The notes: a model not told the origin generated them from the sequence alone. A DNA stretch of 64,000 bases from Cryobacterium breve (GCF_004402375.1 NZ_SOGJ01000015.1:164007-228006); one strand, 5' to 3'; counted from the stretch's first letter, positions 35,672 through 45,607 are shown. Program-made: numbers and translations.

Positions 35672-37171
35672 TTAGCTGGGAGTGCCGGCCTGCGGGGCGT
35701 GGCGGCGTGTGCGGCTCCGACGGCGCGGGGCGCTGTTGCCGTCGTGGTGCTCGGCTCCGCCGCCATCGTGCGTGCTGGCGGTCGTGCCGGCGGTCGGGGC
35801 ATCCGGGTTGGTGGTCGGACTGACCCTGGTACGCGAGCGGGGCGGACGGCTGCCCGTCTGATCGCCGCTGTGGCCTGCGCCCGAGCGTGCGGAGTCGGAG
35901 CGACCGGCACCGCCGGTGCGGCCTGCGCCGCCCGTGCGGCCCGCGCCGCCCGTGCGCGCAGCCGAGGCGGCGGTCTCCCGGATCGGCGATGCGCGGAGGC
36001 GCCCCTTCGACCCGGCCGGAATGTTCAGGTCGGTGTACAGGTGCGGTGAGGACGAGTACGTCTCCATTGGAACCGGGGTGCCGAAGTCCAGCGCGTTGTT
36101 GATCAACGTCCACTTGTGCATGTCGTCCCAGTCGACGAATGTGACGGCGATGCCGGTCTTGCCTGCGCGGCCGGTGCGTCCCACGCGGTGAAGATAGGCC
36201 TTCTCGTCTTCGGGGATGGTGTGGTTGATCACGTGGGTGACGTCATCGACGTCGATGCCCCGAGCGGCGACATCCGTTGCGATCAGGATGTCCTTCTTGC
36301 CGGCCTTGAAGGATGCCATGGCACGCTCACGCTGTTCCTGGTTGAGGTCACCGTGCACGGCCGTGGCGTTGAAGCCGCGGTCGCCGAGTTCCTCGACCAG
36401 CTTGGCGGCGGCCCGCTTCGTGCGGGTGAAGATCACGGTCTTGCCGCGGCCCTCGGCCATCAGGATGCGTCCGATCACCTCGTCCTTGTCCATGTTGTGC
36501 GCGCGGTACACGAGGTGCTCGATGTTGGCCTGCATCAGGCCCTCATCGGGGTCGGTCGCACGGATGTGGATGGGCCGGTTCATGAATCGGCGCGCCAGGG
36601 CGACGATCGGGCCCGGCATGGTGGCCGAGAACAGCATCGTGTGGCGGGTGGACGGAGTCTGCGAGAAGAGCTTCTCGATGTCGGCGAGGAAGCCGAGGTC
36701 GAGCATCTTGTCGGCCTCGTCGAGCACCATCTCGCTCACGTTGGCGAGGCTGAGAAGGCGCTGGCTCGCGAGGTCGAGCAGGCGGCCGGGGGTGCCGACG
36801 ACGATCTGCGCGCCGGCCTTGAGAGCCTCGATCTGGCCCTCGTAGGCCTTGCCGCCGTAGATGGAGACGACCTTGGTGTTGCGGTTGCTCGAGGCCGTCT
36901 CGAGGTCTTCAGAGACCTGCACGCACAGCTCGCGGGTCGGAACGACGACGAGAACCTGCACGCCCGGCGCGGGGTCGAGCCCCAAGCGCTGGATGATCGG
37001 AAGGCCGAAGCCGAGGGTCTTGCCGGTGCCGGTCTTGGCTTGGCCGATGATGTCCTGACCGCTCAGGGCGAGGGGGATGGTCTGAACCTGGATGGGGAAG
37101 GGCTCGATGATGCCTTTATCAGCGAGAGCCTGAACCATGTCTTGGTCGATATTGAGTTCGGAGAAAGTCAC
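35672..37171 (-). CDS. DEAD-box ATP-dependent RNA helicase
   Basis: The 499-residue helicase carries the Q motif region, AKTGTGKT (44–51), PTRELCVQ, VLDEADKMLD (about 151), SAT, ATDVAARGIDV and HRVGRTGRAG (about 327). It unwinds structured RNA, and homologues act in ribosome assembly or cold growth. After about residue 390 there is a disordered Arg/Gly/Ser tail with three GGAGRT-type repeats and Arg-rich stretches, suitable for RNA binding. The start is a GTG. The 200-base gap to the divergent ferritin-like gene leaves room for a long 5' leader, as in cold-induced helicases. Confidence 0.95.
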   Translation of the reverse strand: MTFSELNIDQDMVQALADKGIIEPFPIQVQTIPLALSGQDIIGQAKTGTGKTLGFGLPIIQRLGLDPAPGVQVLVVVPTRELCVQVSEDLETASSNRNTKVVSIYGGKAYEGQIEALKAGAQIVVGTPGRLLDLASQRLLSLANVSEMVLDEADKMLDLGFLADIEKLFSQTPSTRHTMLFSATMPGPIVALARRFMNRPIHIRATDPDEGLMQANIEHLVYRAHNMDKDEVIGRILMAEGRGKTVIFTRTKRAAAKLVEELGDRGFNATAVHGDLNQEQRERAMASFKAGKKDILIATDVAARGIDVDDVTHVINHTIPEDEKAYLHRVGRTGRAGKTGIAVTFVDWDDMHKWTLINNALDFGTPVPMETYSSSPHLYTDLNIPAGSKGRLRASPIRETAASAARTGGAGRTGGAGRTGGAGRSDSARSGAGHSGDQTGSRPPRSRTRVSPTTNPDAPTAGTTASTHDGGGAEHHDGNSAPRRRSRTRRHAPQAGTPS

Positions 37172-37360
37172 GAATTATTGCCTTGTCATTAGCTGGAAGC
37201 GGGATGCGCCCGTCTTTTGCTTCGGGCACCTGGCCACCGATCCATGCCGATGGCGTGGTCCCACCTTATCGGGCAGCCCTGTGAAGTGGCTTATACCGCA
37301 CCGGAGCGTGCCGATACGCCCCGCGCAGCCGGAACCAGGCGCACGGGCGTGCCACTGTCC

Positions 37361-37372
37361 TAAGCTGGGCGT
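37361..37372 (+). promoter_or_regulatory. Leaderless −10 box of the ferritin-like gene
   Basis: TAAGCT, six bases (GGGCGT), then the GTG start. Confidence 0.6.
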
Positions 37373-38086
37373 GTGATCAAGTGGACCGATCGGCGTGCAC
37401 AGCGCGTGGAAACCCCCCGACTGTCGACGCGGGGAGAACGCCAGTCGACCACGAAAGTCGACATCGCCGGGTTCGCCCCTGAGCTTCTGACCTACCTCGG
37501 CCAAGCGGCGTACTTCCAACTCGGAATGTTCGAGAACATCGCCCGGGCGATCTCCATCGCCCCCGAACTGGACGCCAAGGAGGCGCTGAGCGCCGCCGCC
37601 GGCCGGGCCCTTGCGAAGCACCAGGGGCTGGTCGCCGAGATCCGTCGGCGTGGCGGTGAGCCGTCCGAGGTGATGGCTCCGTTCGCCCCCGGGCTCGACG
37701 CGTTCCGGCATCAGACGGCCGGCGCCGACTGGAACGAACTGCTGCTCAGCTGCTATCTCGCGGGCGGACTGCTCGACGACTTCTTCATCCGTCTGTCCGA
37801 TGGCCTGCCCGGCGACGTGGGCCCGCGGGTGGCGCACCTCCTGGGCCAGGATGCCGGCACCGATGTGCTTATCACCCACCTGAGGGCCGCCATTCGTTCC
37901 GACGCCGCGCTCGGTTCCCACCTTGCCCTGTGGGGGCGCCGACTGGTCGGTGACACGTTGCTGGTGGCCCGCTCGGCGCTGCCGATGGAGACTCACACCA
38001 GCGACCAGTCGCGCATCGAGCCGGTCTTCACCGAGATCATCGCCGCGCATACGCGACGCATGGACGGCCTCGGCCTGACGGCCTGA
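37373..38086 (+). CDS. Ferritin-like fold protein (MiaE_2-type, possible hydroxylase)
   Basis: The 237-residue helical protein matches the actinobacterial ferritin-like family next to DEAD helicases (compare Rv3210c beside rhlE). Candidate di-iron ligands are in ENIARAI, AKHQGLVAEI and METHTSDQSRIEPVFTEIIAAHTRR. The family is annotated as related to tRNA hydroxylase MiaE, but the activity is unproven. GTG 37373 fits the TAAGCT box six bases upstream. The divergent DEAD helicase and the DUF3107 and adnAB genes downstream repeat the mycobacterial order. Confidence 0.82.
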   Translation: MIKWTDRRAQRVETPRLSTRGERQSTTKVDIAGFAPELLTYLGQAAYFQLGMFENIARAISIAPELDAKEALSAAAGRALAKHQGLVAEIRRRGGEPSEVMAPFAPGLDAFRHQTAGADWNELLLSCYLAGGLLDDFFIRLSDGLPGDVGPRVAHLLGQDAGTDVLITHLRAAIRSDAALGSHLALWGRRLVGDTLLVARSALPMETHTSDQSRIEPVFTEIIAAHTRRMDGLGLTA

Positions 38087-38145
38087 CCGCCACGGCCGTG
38101 GGCGGCGGCGGACGATGCCGAGGCCAGAGCCGCCGCCGACACAGA

Positions 38146-38454
38146 TCAGGCGCGGGTCGGGTGCCCCTCGCGCAGCAGGGCGTGCAGCATCCGCTCGTCG
38201 CCTGCGGCGCGCGTGCGCCCCAACGTGAGGTCAGCGGCGCCGGATGCCAGCGCGGTCACCCCGAGGGTGATCCACCAGATCCAGCCGTCGTTCCAAGCCA
38301 GGCCGGCCCAGGTCAACGCGACCCAGACGACGGATGCGACCAGGGTGCCGATGGCCGGCACGAGGACCGCTCCGTGCGTCTGGCGCCCGGGCAGGGAGTA
38401 GCGCGCGGCGAGCCCCAGAACCGCACCACCCAGGGCGATGAAGAGGAGTTCCAT
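38146..38454 (-). CDS. Small three-helix membrane protein, function unknown
   Basis: The 102-residue protein has three membrane helices (MELLFIALGGAVLGLAAR, AVLVPAIGTLVASVVWVALTW, WIWWITLGVTALASGAADL) and a short polar tail. I do not recognise the family beyond a general actinobacterial pattern. It starts six bases after the DUF3107 stop on the minus strand and the gap holds no ribosome-binding site, so it probably depends on translation of DUF3107. Confidence 0.8.
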   Translation of the reverse strand: MELLFIALGGAVLGLAARYSLPGRQTHGAVLVPAIGTLVASVVWVALTWAGLAWNDGWIWWITLGVTALASGAADLTLGRTRAAGDERMLHALLREGHPTRA

Positions 38455-38460
38455 GGGAGG

Positions 38461-38685
38461 TTAGGCGACGAAGCCGACGCGGCGGGACTCCTCGGAGCCC
38501 AGCTCCACGTACGCGAGCCCGATGGTCGGGACGATGTAGACCTTGCCCTTGCTGTCGGAGAGCTTCAGATACCCGGTCTGCCCGGCGAGAGCGGCAGCGA
38601 CCGTTTCCTCGACTTCGTTCGCGGGCTGTGAGGTCTCGAAGCCAATCTCACGGGGAGAATTGAAGATGCCAATGCGGATATCCAC
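38461..38685 (-). CDS. DUF3107 family small protein
   Basis: The 74-residue protein MDIRIGIFNSPREIGFET... with KGKVYIVPTIGLAYVELG matches DUF3107 (compare TB9.4/Rv3208A), a conserved actinobacterial family of unknown function. GTG 38685 was chosen because the family starts there; the longer open frame adds an unlikely leader. It precedes the small membrane protein and is divergent from adnA, in the same order as in mycobacteria. Confidence 0.9.
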   Translation of the reverse strand: MDIRIGIFNSPREIGFETSQPANEVEETVAAALAGQTGYLKLSDSKGKVYIVPTIGLAYVELGSEESRRVGFVA

Positions 38686-38770
38686 CAGATGCGCCTTTCG
38701 TTGCCTAAGCGCCCAGATTACGACAGAACCGCGCACGGGCCGGACACCGTTCACTGTCGGCGCAACCCGC

Positions 38771-38783
38771 TAGCTTTGAAAAC
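38771..38783 (+). promoter_or_regulatory. Leaderless −10 box of adnA
   Basis: TAGCTT followed by seven bases and the GTG start of adnA. Confidence 0.5.
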
Positions 38784-41700
38784 GTGACTGTCCTGGGAAT
38801 CCCGCTCCGTACCGACCCCGACTCGGTCGTCCTCGACGACTCCCAGCGCGCCGTGCTGCGCCTGGTCGCCGAGCCTGGCAGGCCTGACAATCCGGAACGG
38901 AGCGCGCCGTCCGTGAGTGCCGCCGTGATCGGCGCACCGGGCACTGGCAAGACCACCACCCTGGTCGAAATCGTGGCCGAGTGCGTGCTGAATCAGGGGT
39001 ACTCGCCCAGCGAGGTCCTGGTGCTGGTGCCCACCCGCACGGGTGCGACAGCCCTCCGTGATCGGCTGGCGTTGCGCCTGGGCGTGCCCACCAACGGCGC
39101 GCTGGCCCGCACCGCGAACTCCATCGCCTTTCAGATTGTGCGGGACGCCGTGGCCCGCACGGGTGGCGTGGCCCCCACCCTGCTCACCGGTGGCGAGCAA
39201 GACCAGATCATCGCCGAGCTGCTCGAAGGGCACCGGCAGGACCAGGTCGAGGCCCAGCAGGGTGGGGCGCAGGCCGCCGCACCGAATTGGCCCGACACGC
39301 TGGGCGCCGACGTGCGGGGTTTGCGCGGCTTCCGCACGCAACTGCGCGACCTGATGATGCGCGCCGTCGAGTACGGCGTGACCCCGGAGGCGCTCGCGGC
39401 CCTCGGCCACAGCGAGCAGCGCCCCGAATGGGTGGCTGCGGCCGAGTTCATCCGCGGCTACGAAGATGTGAAAGACCAGTCGCGTCCCGGCCAGTACGAC
39501 TCCACCGAGCTTGCCCAATTCGCCGCGGCCATCGTGGCGGGAGCCCCGGCCGGCACTGCTGCGCTCGGCTCGCTCGGCGGGCTGCGCCTGATCGTGCTCG
39601 ATGACGCGCAGGAGCTCACCCAGGCCAATCTCACGCTGCTCGCGCAGTTTGCGGCCCGCGGCGTGGGCGTCATCGCCTTCGGGGACCCCGATATCAGCAC
39701 CGGTTCCTTCCATGGCGCCCACCCGGACGCCCTGGGCCGGCTGGGCGCCTACCTGTCCGTCGGCGTGCTACCCACTCTGGTGCTCGGCACGGTGCACCGG
39801 CACGACGCGGCCATCCGCGGTGTGGTGCGCGAGATCACGCACCGGATCGGCGCGGCATCTGCCGGCACCCAACGCTTTGCCGCCAGCGCGGCCGCCGAGC
39901 CTGGCGTGCCCGGGGCGAGTGGCGGGCCTGCGAAGCCTGGCGTGCCTGCGGAGCCCGAGGAGCCCGAGTCGAATCCCGTGCAGGCCATGCTCGCCGACAG
40001 CCCCGCCGACCAGCTCGCGGTGATCGCCCGCCGGTTGCGGGAACGGCACGTGATCGGCGGCGTCCCCTGGGGGCAGATGGCTGTCGTCGTGCGCAGCGGC
40101 TCGCTCGTGCCCGCCCTGTCCAAGGGCCTGGCCGCCCTCGAGGTGCCAACCCAGGTGTCGTCGGCCCAGACCGCACTGCGAGACGAATTCGCGGTGCGCG
40201 CGTTCATCCTCGCGCTCGAGGTAACTCTGGGCCGCAAGCCGCTGGGCCCCGAGGAAGCGACTCTGCTGCTCCGCGGCCCGCTCGGCGGCCTCGACCCGAT
40301 CACCCTGCGCCGTCTGCGGGCCGCACTGCGTCAACAGGAGCTCAGCAAACAAGAACAGGATCAGGAGCTCAGCCAACAGGAGCTCAGCCGACAAGACCTG
40401 GAGCCGGGCAGTCCGCGGCCTATCACCGCCCGCAGCCGCACCGCCGACGAGCTCCTGGTAGAGGCCCTTGTCAATCCAGGCCTGTTGGCGGCCATCGACA
40501 ACCGCACGGCCCGCCGGGCCGCCAGCTGCGGCGAGAGCCTCAGGAGCGCCGCCGTCGAATACGCGGCCGGTGCCACCATCGAGGAATTGCTCTGGGGCCT
40601 CTGGCAGCGCAGTGGCCTCGCCCGCGAGTGGCAGGAGCAGTCGAGTGGCACGGGCATCGTCGCGGACGAGGCCAACCACAACCTCGATGCCGTGGTGGCA
40701 CTCTTCTCCGCAGCGCAGCGCTACGTGGAGCGTACCCCGGCAGCCCCGCCGGTGCTGTTCCTCGAACACCTGGTCGACACCGACGTGCCCGAGGACACCC
40801 TCGCACCCCGGGCGCTCGGCGACGCGGTCGTCGTGTCCACCCCGAGTGGCCTGATCGCCCGCGAATTCGAGGTTGTCGTCATCGCCGGAGTGCAGGAGAA
40901 CGTGTGGCCCGACCTGCGCATCCGTGGTTCGTTGCTCGGGGCAGGCGACCTGGCCGTGCTCGCCGCGGGCCACGACCTGGAGGAGGCGTCGGCGCGCACC
41001 GCGGTGCTGCACGACGAGCTGCGCATGTTTGCCCAGGCGGCCAGCCGTGCCCGCACCGAACTGCTGGTGACGGCCATCGACAACGAGGAGAACCAGCCGT
41101 CGGTCTTCTTCCGGCTGCTGCCGGAGCGTCCGTCCGCCTCCGCATCCGAGCCCGGCGACACCAGCCGGTACCCGCTGTCCCTGCGTGGGCTGGTGGGCAG
41201 GCTCCGCCGCGATCTCACCCGCGGCACAGCGACCGCCCGCGGCGGCGACGAGATCGCGAGCCGGGCAACGGATGCCGCAGCGACCCTGGCCCGCCTGGCC
41301 CGGGAAAACGTGGCCGGCGCCGCCCCCGAACAGTGGTACGGGCTCAACGAACCCAGCACCGTGCGCCCGCTCAACGACTCGGAGGCCGGCGACGCCCCGG
41401 TGCGGGTCTCGCCGTCGCGCATGGCGGCGTTTGAAACCTGTCCGCTGCACTGGGTGATCGGGCAGGTGGGCGGCGGGACCTCCAGCACCGCCGCGAACCT
41501 CGGCACGATCATCCACAAGGTGATGGAGGATTCCACCGACCGTAGCCCCGACGCGCTCTGGCAGGGCGTCGAGGCGCGCTGGAACGAGCTGCAGTTCGAC
41601 GCCGACTGGCAGTCCCGGGTGCAGAAGGTCGAGGCGCGCGCGCTGACCGACCGGCTTGCGTCCTACCTGCTCGACTTCGAGCGCGGCGGCGGCAGCCTGC

Positions 41701-42158
41701 TCAGCGCGGAGGGCACCTTCCAACTCGACGTCGACGGCGCCGTACTCTCGGGCACGGTCGACCGGGTCGAGCGGCTGGGCGACGGGCGGGCAGTCATCGT
41801 CGACCTGAAGACCGGGCGCGGCGACCCCACCAGCGACGCCGGGGTGACCCTGCATCCGCAGCTCGGCGCCTACCAACTCGCGTTCAGCGAGGGGGCGATC
41901 GAGGGCATCCCCGCCGACACTCCGCTCGCGGGCGCGCGCCTGCTGATCGTGTCCAGCGGCACCGTCAAGCAGAACTACCGAAACCCCACCCAGCCCACCT
42001 TCACACCCGAGGAGCTCGCGGCCTTCCGCACCCGGGTCGGCGAAGACGCCGCCGGGATGGGCGGCGCCACCTTCCTCGCCGAGATCAGTTCCCACTGCCT
42101 CGACCCGCGCTCGCACGGGTCTTGCCGAATCCACGTTATCAAGCAGGTCAGCTCATGA
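38784..42158 (+). CDS. adnA: AdnA-like helicase-nuclease subunit
   Basis: The 1124-residue protein joins a UvrD/RecB-type motor, Walker A GAPGTGKT (50–57) and a divergent Walker B LDDAQE, to a C-terminal RecB nuclease (DGAVLSGTVDRVE, VDLKTG, HPQLGAYQLAF). Cysteines at FETCPLHW (about 884) and in the last 25 residues (HCLDPRSHGSC) fit the AddB/AdnA-type Fe-S cluster. With AdnB it resects DNA double-strand breaks. Residues about 516–541 are a QQELS-type repeat insertion. It overlaps adnB by ATGA. Which subunit is the lead motor here is inferred from gene order. Confidence 0.9.
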   Translation: MTVLGIPLRTDPDSVVLDDSQRAVLRLVAEPGRPDNPERSAPSVSAAVIGAPGTGKTTTLVEIVAECVLNQGYSPSEVLVLVPTRTGATALRDRLALRLGVPTNGALARTANSIAFQIVRDAVARTGGVAPTLLTGGEQDQIIAELLEGHRQDQVEAQQGGAQAAAPNWPDTLGADVRGLRGFRTQLRDLMMRAVEYGVTPEALAALGHSEQRPEWVAAAEFIRGYEDVKDQSRPGQYDSTELAQFAAAIVAGAPAGTAALGSLGGLRLIVLDDAQELTQANLTLLAQFAARGVGVIAFGDPDISTGSFHGAHPDALGRLGAYLSVGVLPTLVLGTVHRHDAAIRGVVREITHRIGAASAGTQRFAASAAAEPGVPGASGGPAKPGVPAEPEEPESNPVQAMLADSPADQLAVIARRLRERHVIGGVPWGQMAVVVRSGSLVPALSKGLAALEVPTQVSSAQTALRDEFAVRAFILALEVTLGRKPLGPEEATLLLRGPLGGLDPITLRRLRAALRQQELSKQEQDQELSQQELSRQDLEPGSPRPITARSRTADELLVEALVNPGLLAAIDNRTARRAASCGESLRSAAVEYAAGATIEELLWGLWQRSGLAREWQEQSSGTGIVADEANHNLDAVVALFSAAQRYVERTPAAPPVLFLEHLVDTDVPEDTLAPRALGDAVVVSTPSGLIAREFEVVVIAGVQENVWPDLRIRGSLLGAGDLAVLAAGHDLEEASARTAVLHDELRMFAQAASRARTELLVTAIDNEENQPSVFFRLLPERPSASASEPGDTSRYPLSLRGLVGRLRRDLTRGTATARGGDEIASRATDAAATLARLARENVAGAAPEQWYGLNEPSTVRPLNDSEAGDAPVRVSPSRMAAFETCPLHWVIGQVGGGTSSTAANLGTIIHKVMEDSTDRSPDALWQGVEARWNELQFDADWQSRVQKVEARALTDRLASYLLDFERGGGSLLSAEGTFQLDVDGAVLSGTVDRVERLGDGRAVIVDLKTGRGDPTSDAGVTLHPQLGAYQLAFSEGAIEGIPADTPLAGARLLIVSSGTVKQNYRNPTQPTFTPEELAAFRTRVGEDAAGMGGATFLAEISSHCLDPRSHGSCRIHVIKQVSS

Positions 42159-45100
42159 ATCAGCCCGTCACCCCCACGCCCGATGCCGCCCCAGAGATAC
42201 CGTCGATCTCGGCCCTGCAGATCGCCGCGGCACTCGGAATGTTTCCGCCGACAGACGAGCAGCGGGCCGTGATCGAGGCGCCGCTGGCCCCCACCCTCGT
42301 GGTGGCAGGCGCGGGCAGCGGCAAGACCGAGACCATGGCCAACCGGGTGCTCTGGCTGCTCGCGAACGGGCACGCCCGGCCCGACCAGATCCTCGGCCTC
42401 ACCTTCACCCGCAAGGCCGCCGGCGAACTCTCCGAGCGCATCCGTGACCGCATCGAGCAACTCGACGCGAAGGGACTGCTGCCGAAGCCGCCCGCGCCGG
42501 TGGCAGGAGCCGTCACGATCGACTCTGCCGACTTGTTCGACGCGCCCACGGTGTCCACGTACAACTCTTTCGCCAGCCGACTGTTCACCGACAACGCCCT
42601 GCTTCTGGGGCGGGAGCCCGAATCGGTGCTGCTCAGCGAGACCAGCGCCTGGCTGCTGGCCCGCCGAGTGGTCATCGAACATGGTGACAGCCGCCTCGTG
42701 CCCTTCGGCAAGAACGTCGACGCGGTGACGGATGCCGTGCTCGCCTTCAGTCGATCCCTCGCCGAGAACCCCCCGCGTTTCGTTCCCGGCGAACCGAATG
42801 CGCCGCACGACCTGACCGGCCTCGCCGCCGGCTTCGCCTACCTGCAGGACCTGCCCTACGGCAACCCGCGCAAGAAGATTCCGTATGCCTCCGTCGTCGA
42901 GTCCCTCGCTGCGGTCGCGCCGCTGCCCGTGCTGCTCGAGCTCGCCGATCGCTACAGCAGCGAGAAGCGTCGCCTCGGACTGATCGAGTTCTCCGACCAG
43001 GTAGCCCTCGCTCTGCAGGTCTGCCAGAAGGTGGAGCTGGTCGTCACCCGCTACCGCGACCAGTACCGGGTGGTACTGCTCGACGAATACCAGGACACCT
43101 CCGTGCTGCAGACCGAACTGCTGCACACCCTCTTCGGCCGGCACCCCGTGATGGCCGTCGGTGACCCGCACCAGTCCATCTACGGCTGGCGCGGCGCCAG
43201 TTCGGCCAATCTGCTGGGCTTCGCGCAGAGCTTCGCCGGTCTGTCCAACCGGCAGTCGCCGTCGATGAGCCTGTCCTACACCTGGCGCAACCCGGCCGCC
43301 GTGCTCGACGCCGCGAACGCGCTGGTGGCACCGCTGAGCGACGCGCTCCGGATCCGGCCCGACGGCATCCAGGTCGACACCCTCAAGGTTCCGGCCGGCA
43401 AGGCCGCCGGGCAGGTCGAGGCGGCGATGCACGAGACCATCGCCGAGGAGGCACGGGCTGTGGCGGACTGGTTCGCCGAGCGCCTCACCTCCGGCAGCGA
43501 GTGGTCTGGCGCGATGCTCTTCCGGGCGAGGCGGGAGATGGAATTCTTCGCCGAGGTTCTGCGGGAACGCGGCGTGCGCGCCCACGTGCTCGGCCTCGGC
43601 GGGCTGCTCTCCACCCCGGAAGTCACCGACGTGGTCTGCGTGCTCCGGGTCGTGCACGATCCTGCCGCCGGCAGTGAACTGGTGCGGCTGCTCAGCAGCG
43701 GGCGCTACCGGGTGGGTCCGCGTGACCTGCAGCACCTCGCCTCGGTGGCGCGCTGGCTGGCGGCACACGACTGGGCCCAGCAGGCGGTGACGCGAGAACT
43801 CAAGGAAAAGATGCGGGCATCCGTCGCCGTCGACGAGGGCGCATCGCTCGTCGATGCGCTCGATTTCGTGGCCGCGGCTCCCGAGACGCACGGGCAGCTC
43901 ACTGGCTTCAGCCACGCCGGCCGCGATCGGCTGCGGGCGGCCGGTCGCCAGCTGGCGTGGCTGCGGGCACGGGCAGGCCTGCCGCTGCTCGACTTTGTGC
44001 GGCTGATCGAGCAGGAACTCCTCCTTGACGTGGAACTCGTCGCCAACGAGGCCAACACGCTGGGCCTGGCGAACCTCTATGCCTTCCACGACACCGTCTC
44101 CGCTTTCCTGTCCAGCGACGAGGTGGGCAGCCTGGGGAGCTTCCTGCGCTGGCTCGGCCGGGCCGAACGCGCCGACGACATGGGTCCGCGGGTCGAGATG
44201 GGCGAAACGGGCACAGTGCAACTGCTCACCATCCACGGGGCCAAGGGACTTGAATGGGACTATGTGGCCATTCCCAATCTCACCGAGAAGAGCCTGCCCG
44301 CGCAGACTCGTGAAGGCGCCGGCTGGGTGAAGTTCGGCGAGCTGCCCTATCCGTTCCGCGGCGACCGGGCCGAGTTGCCCGAGCTGGCTTGGCGCGAGCA
44401 TGAAACCCAGTTGTCCTACGACGCCGAATTCCAGGCCTACAAGGAGCAGCTCGCCGCCCGCCACGATGACGAGGAGCGCCGCCTGATCTACGTGGCCACG
44501 ACGCGGGCCAAGCGGGAACTGCTGCTCACCGGCTCATACTGGGGCGGCGGAAGCACCGTGCGCACCCCCAGCCGGTACCTCGAGGAACTCGCCGGATCCG
44601 GCCTGATCGCCCCGCTGCCGGCCGGCAGCGAGCACGACGAGAAGCCCGACACCGGTGCGGGCGTCGACGAGCACTGGCCGTTCGACCCCCTCGGCGCCCG
44701 GCGCCCCCTCGTGGAGGCCGCCGCCGCCCGCGTGCGCGCCGAGGCCGTCAACGAACGCGACACCCGCTGGTCTCACTTCGTCACTCTGCTGCTCCGTGAA
44801 CGGATGCTGCGCCTCGCCGGATCGGGCGACGCCCCGCTGCCCACGCGCATCCCGGCCTCCCGGTTCAAGGACTACATCGACGACCCGGCCGGGGTCACCG
44901 CCGCGCTGCGCCGCCCCATGCCCGAACGGCCATACCGGGCAACCCGGCTGGGCACCCTGTTCCACTCCTGGGTGGAACACCGTGCCGGCGGTGCGACGGG
45001 CGGAGACCTGATCGACGCGGGCCCCAACGAACTGGACCTCGGTGACGAGGGCGCCGACGCGTTCGACCTCGACCTCGACCAGAACCAGCCGCTGGAACAG

Positions 45101-45607
45101 GCGCAGCTCGAACGGCTGCAACGCACCTTCGAACAGTCACCGTGGGGGGCCCTGCAACCCGAGGAGGTGGAGATCGAGATCCACCACGTGCTGGCCGGGC
45201 AGGTTTTCGTTTGCAAACTCGACGCGGTCTACCGCACTGAAACGGGCTACCAGGTCGTCGATTGGAAAACGGGCCGGGCACCCGAGGACTCCGCCGACCT
45301 CGAGCTCAAGCAGACCCAGCTCGCCCTGTATCGGCTCGCCTTCGCGCGCTGGAAGGGCATCGACCCGGAGATCGTCGATGCCGTGTTCTACTTCGTCGCG
45401 GACGACACGATCGTCGCCCCGGACCGGCTCTACTCCGAAGACGACCTGGTGCGGGCCTGGTCGTCGGTTCGATCGACCGCGGTGTCGCCGGCGCCAACGC
45501 CGAAAACGGTGTCGATCGCCCCCGTGCTGACATCGTCACTCGATCCCGATCCCGATCCCGTCGCGTCGTCGTCGTCGAATTCACCGCCGAACTCCGACAG
45601 ATTGTAG
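42155..45607 (+). CDS. adnB: AdnB-like helicase-nuclease subunit
   Basis: The 1150-residue partner has canonical UvrD-family motifs: GAGSGKT (52–58), TFTRKAAGELSERI, LLDEYQDTS (about 310), GDPHQSIYGWRG, TIHGAKGLEWD and YVATTRAKREL. A C-terminal RecB nuclease follows with VDWKTG (about 1035) and QTQLALYR. ATG 42155 overlaps the adnA stop (ATGA), as expected for co-translated subunits. The last 50 or so residues are a low-complexity Ser/Pro/Asp tail whose DNA is shared with the antisense end of the phosphotransferase gene (178-base overlap). Confidence 0.93.
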   Translation: MNQPVTPTPDAAPEIPSISALQIAAALGMFPPTDEQRAVIEAPLAPTLVVAGAGSGKTETMANRVLWLLANGHARPDQILGLTFTRKAAGELSERIRDRIEQLDAKGLLPKPPAPVAGAVTIDSADLFDAPTVSTYNSFASRLFTDNALLLGREPESVLLSETSAWLLARRVVIEHGDSRLVPFGKNVDAVTDAVLAFSRSLAENPPRFVPGEPNAPHDLTGLAAGFAYLQDLPYGNPRKKIPYASVVESLAAVAPLPVLLELADRYSSEKRRLGLIEFSDQVALALQVCQKVELVVTRYRDQYRVVLLDEYQDTSVLQTELLHTLFGRHPVMAVGDPHQSIYGWRGASSANLLGFAQSFAGLSNRQSPSMSLSYTWRNPAAVLDAANALVAPLSDALRIRPDGIQVDTLKVPAGKAAGQVEAAMHETIAEEARAVADWFAERLTSGSEWSGAMLFRARREMEFFAEVLRERGVRAHVLGLGGLLSTPEVTDVVCVLRVVHDPAAGSELVRLLSSGRYRVGPRDLQHLASVARWLAAHDWAQQAVTRELKEKMRASVAVDEGASLVDALDFVAAAPETHGQLTGFSHAGRDRLRAAGRQLAWLRARAGLPLLDFVRLIEQELLLDVELVANEANTLGLANLYAFHDTVSAFLSSDEVGSLGSFLRWLGRAERADDMGPRVEMGETGTVQLLTIHGAKGLEWDYVAIPNLTEKSLPAQTREGAGWVKFGELPYPFRGDRAELPELAWREHETQLSYDAEFQAYKEQLAARHDDEERRLIYVATTRAKRELLLTGSYWGGGSTVRTPSRYLEELAGSGLIAPLPAGSEHDEKPDTGAGVDEHWPFDPLGARRPLVEAAAARVRAEAVNERDTRWSHFVTLLLRERMLRLAGSGDAPLPTRIPASRFKDYIDDPAGVTAALRRPMPERPYRATRLGTLFHSWVEHRAGGATGGDLIDAGPNELDLGDEGADAFDLDLDQNQPLEQAQLERLQRTFEQSPWGALQPEEVEIEIHHVLAGQVFVCKLDAVYRTETGYQVVDWKTGRAPEDSADLELKQTQLALYRLAFARWKGIDPEIVDAVFYFVADDTIVAPDRLYSEDDLVRAWSSVRSTAVSPAPTPKTVSIAPVLTSSLDPDPDPVASSSSNSPPNSDRL

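Noticed and set aside
41975..44464. 829-residue open frame on the minus strand, antisense to adnA and adnB
   Set aside because: It is antisense to well-supported helicase genes, has the Arg/Gly/Val-rich composition of high-GC shadow frames and shows no motif.
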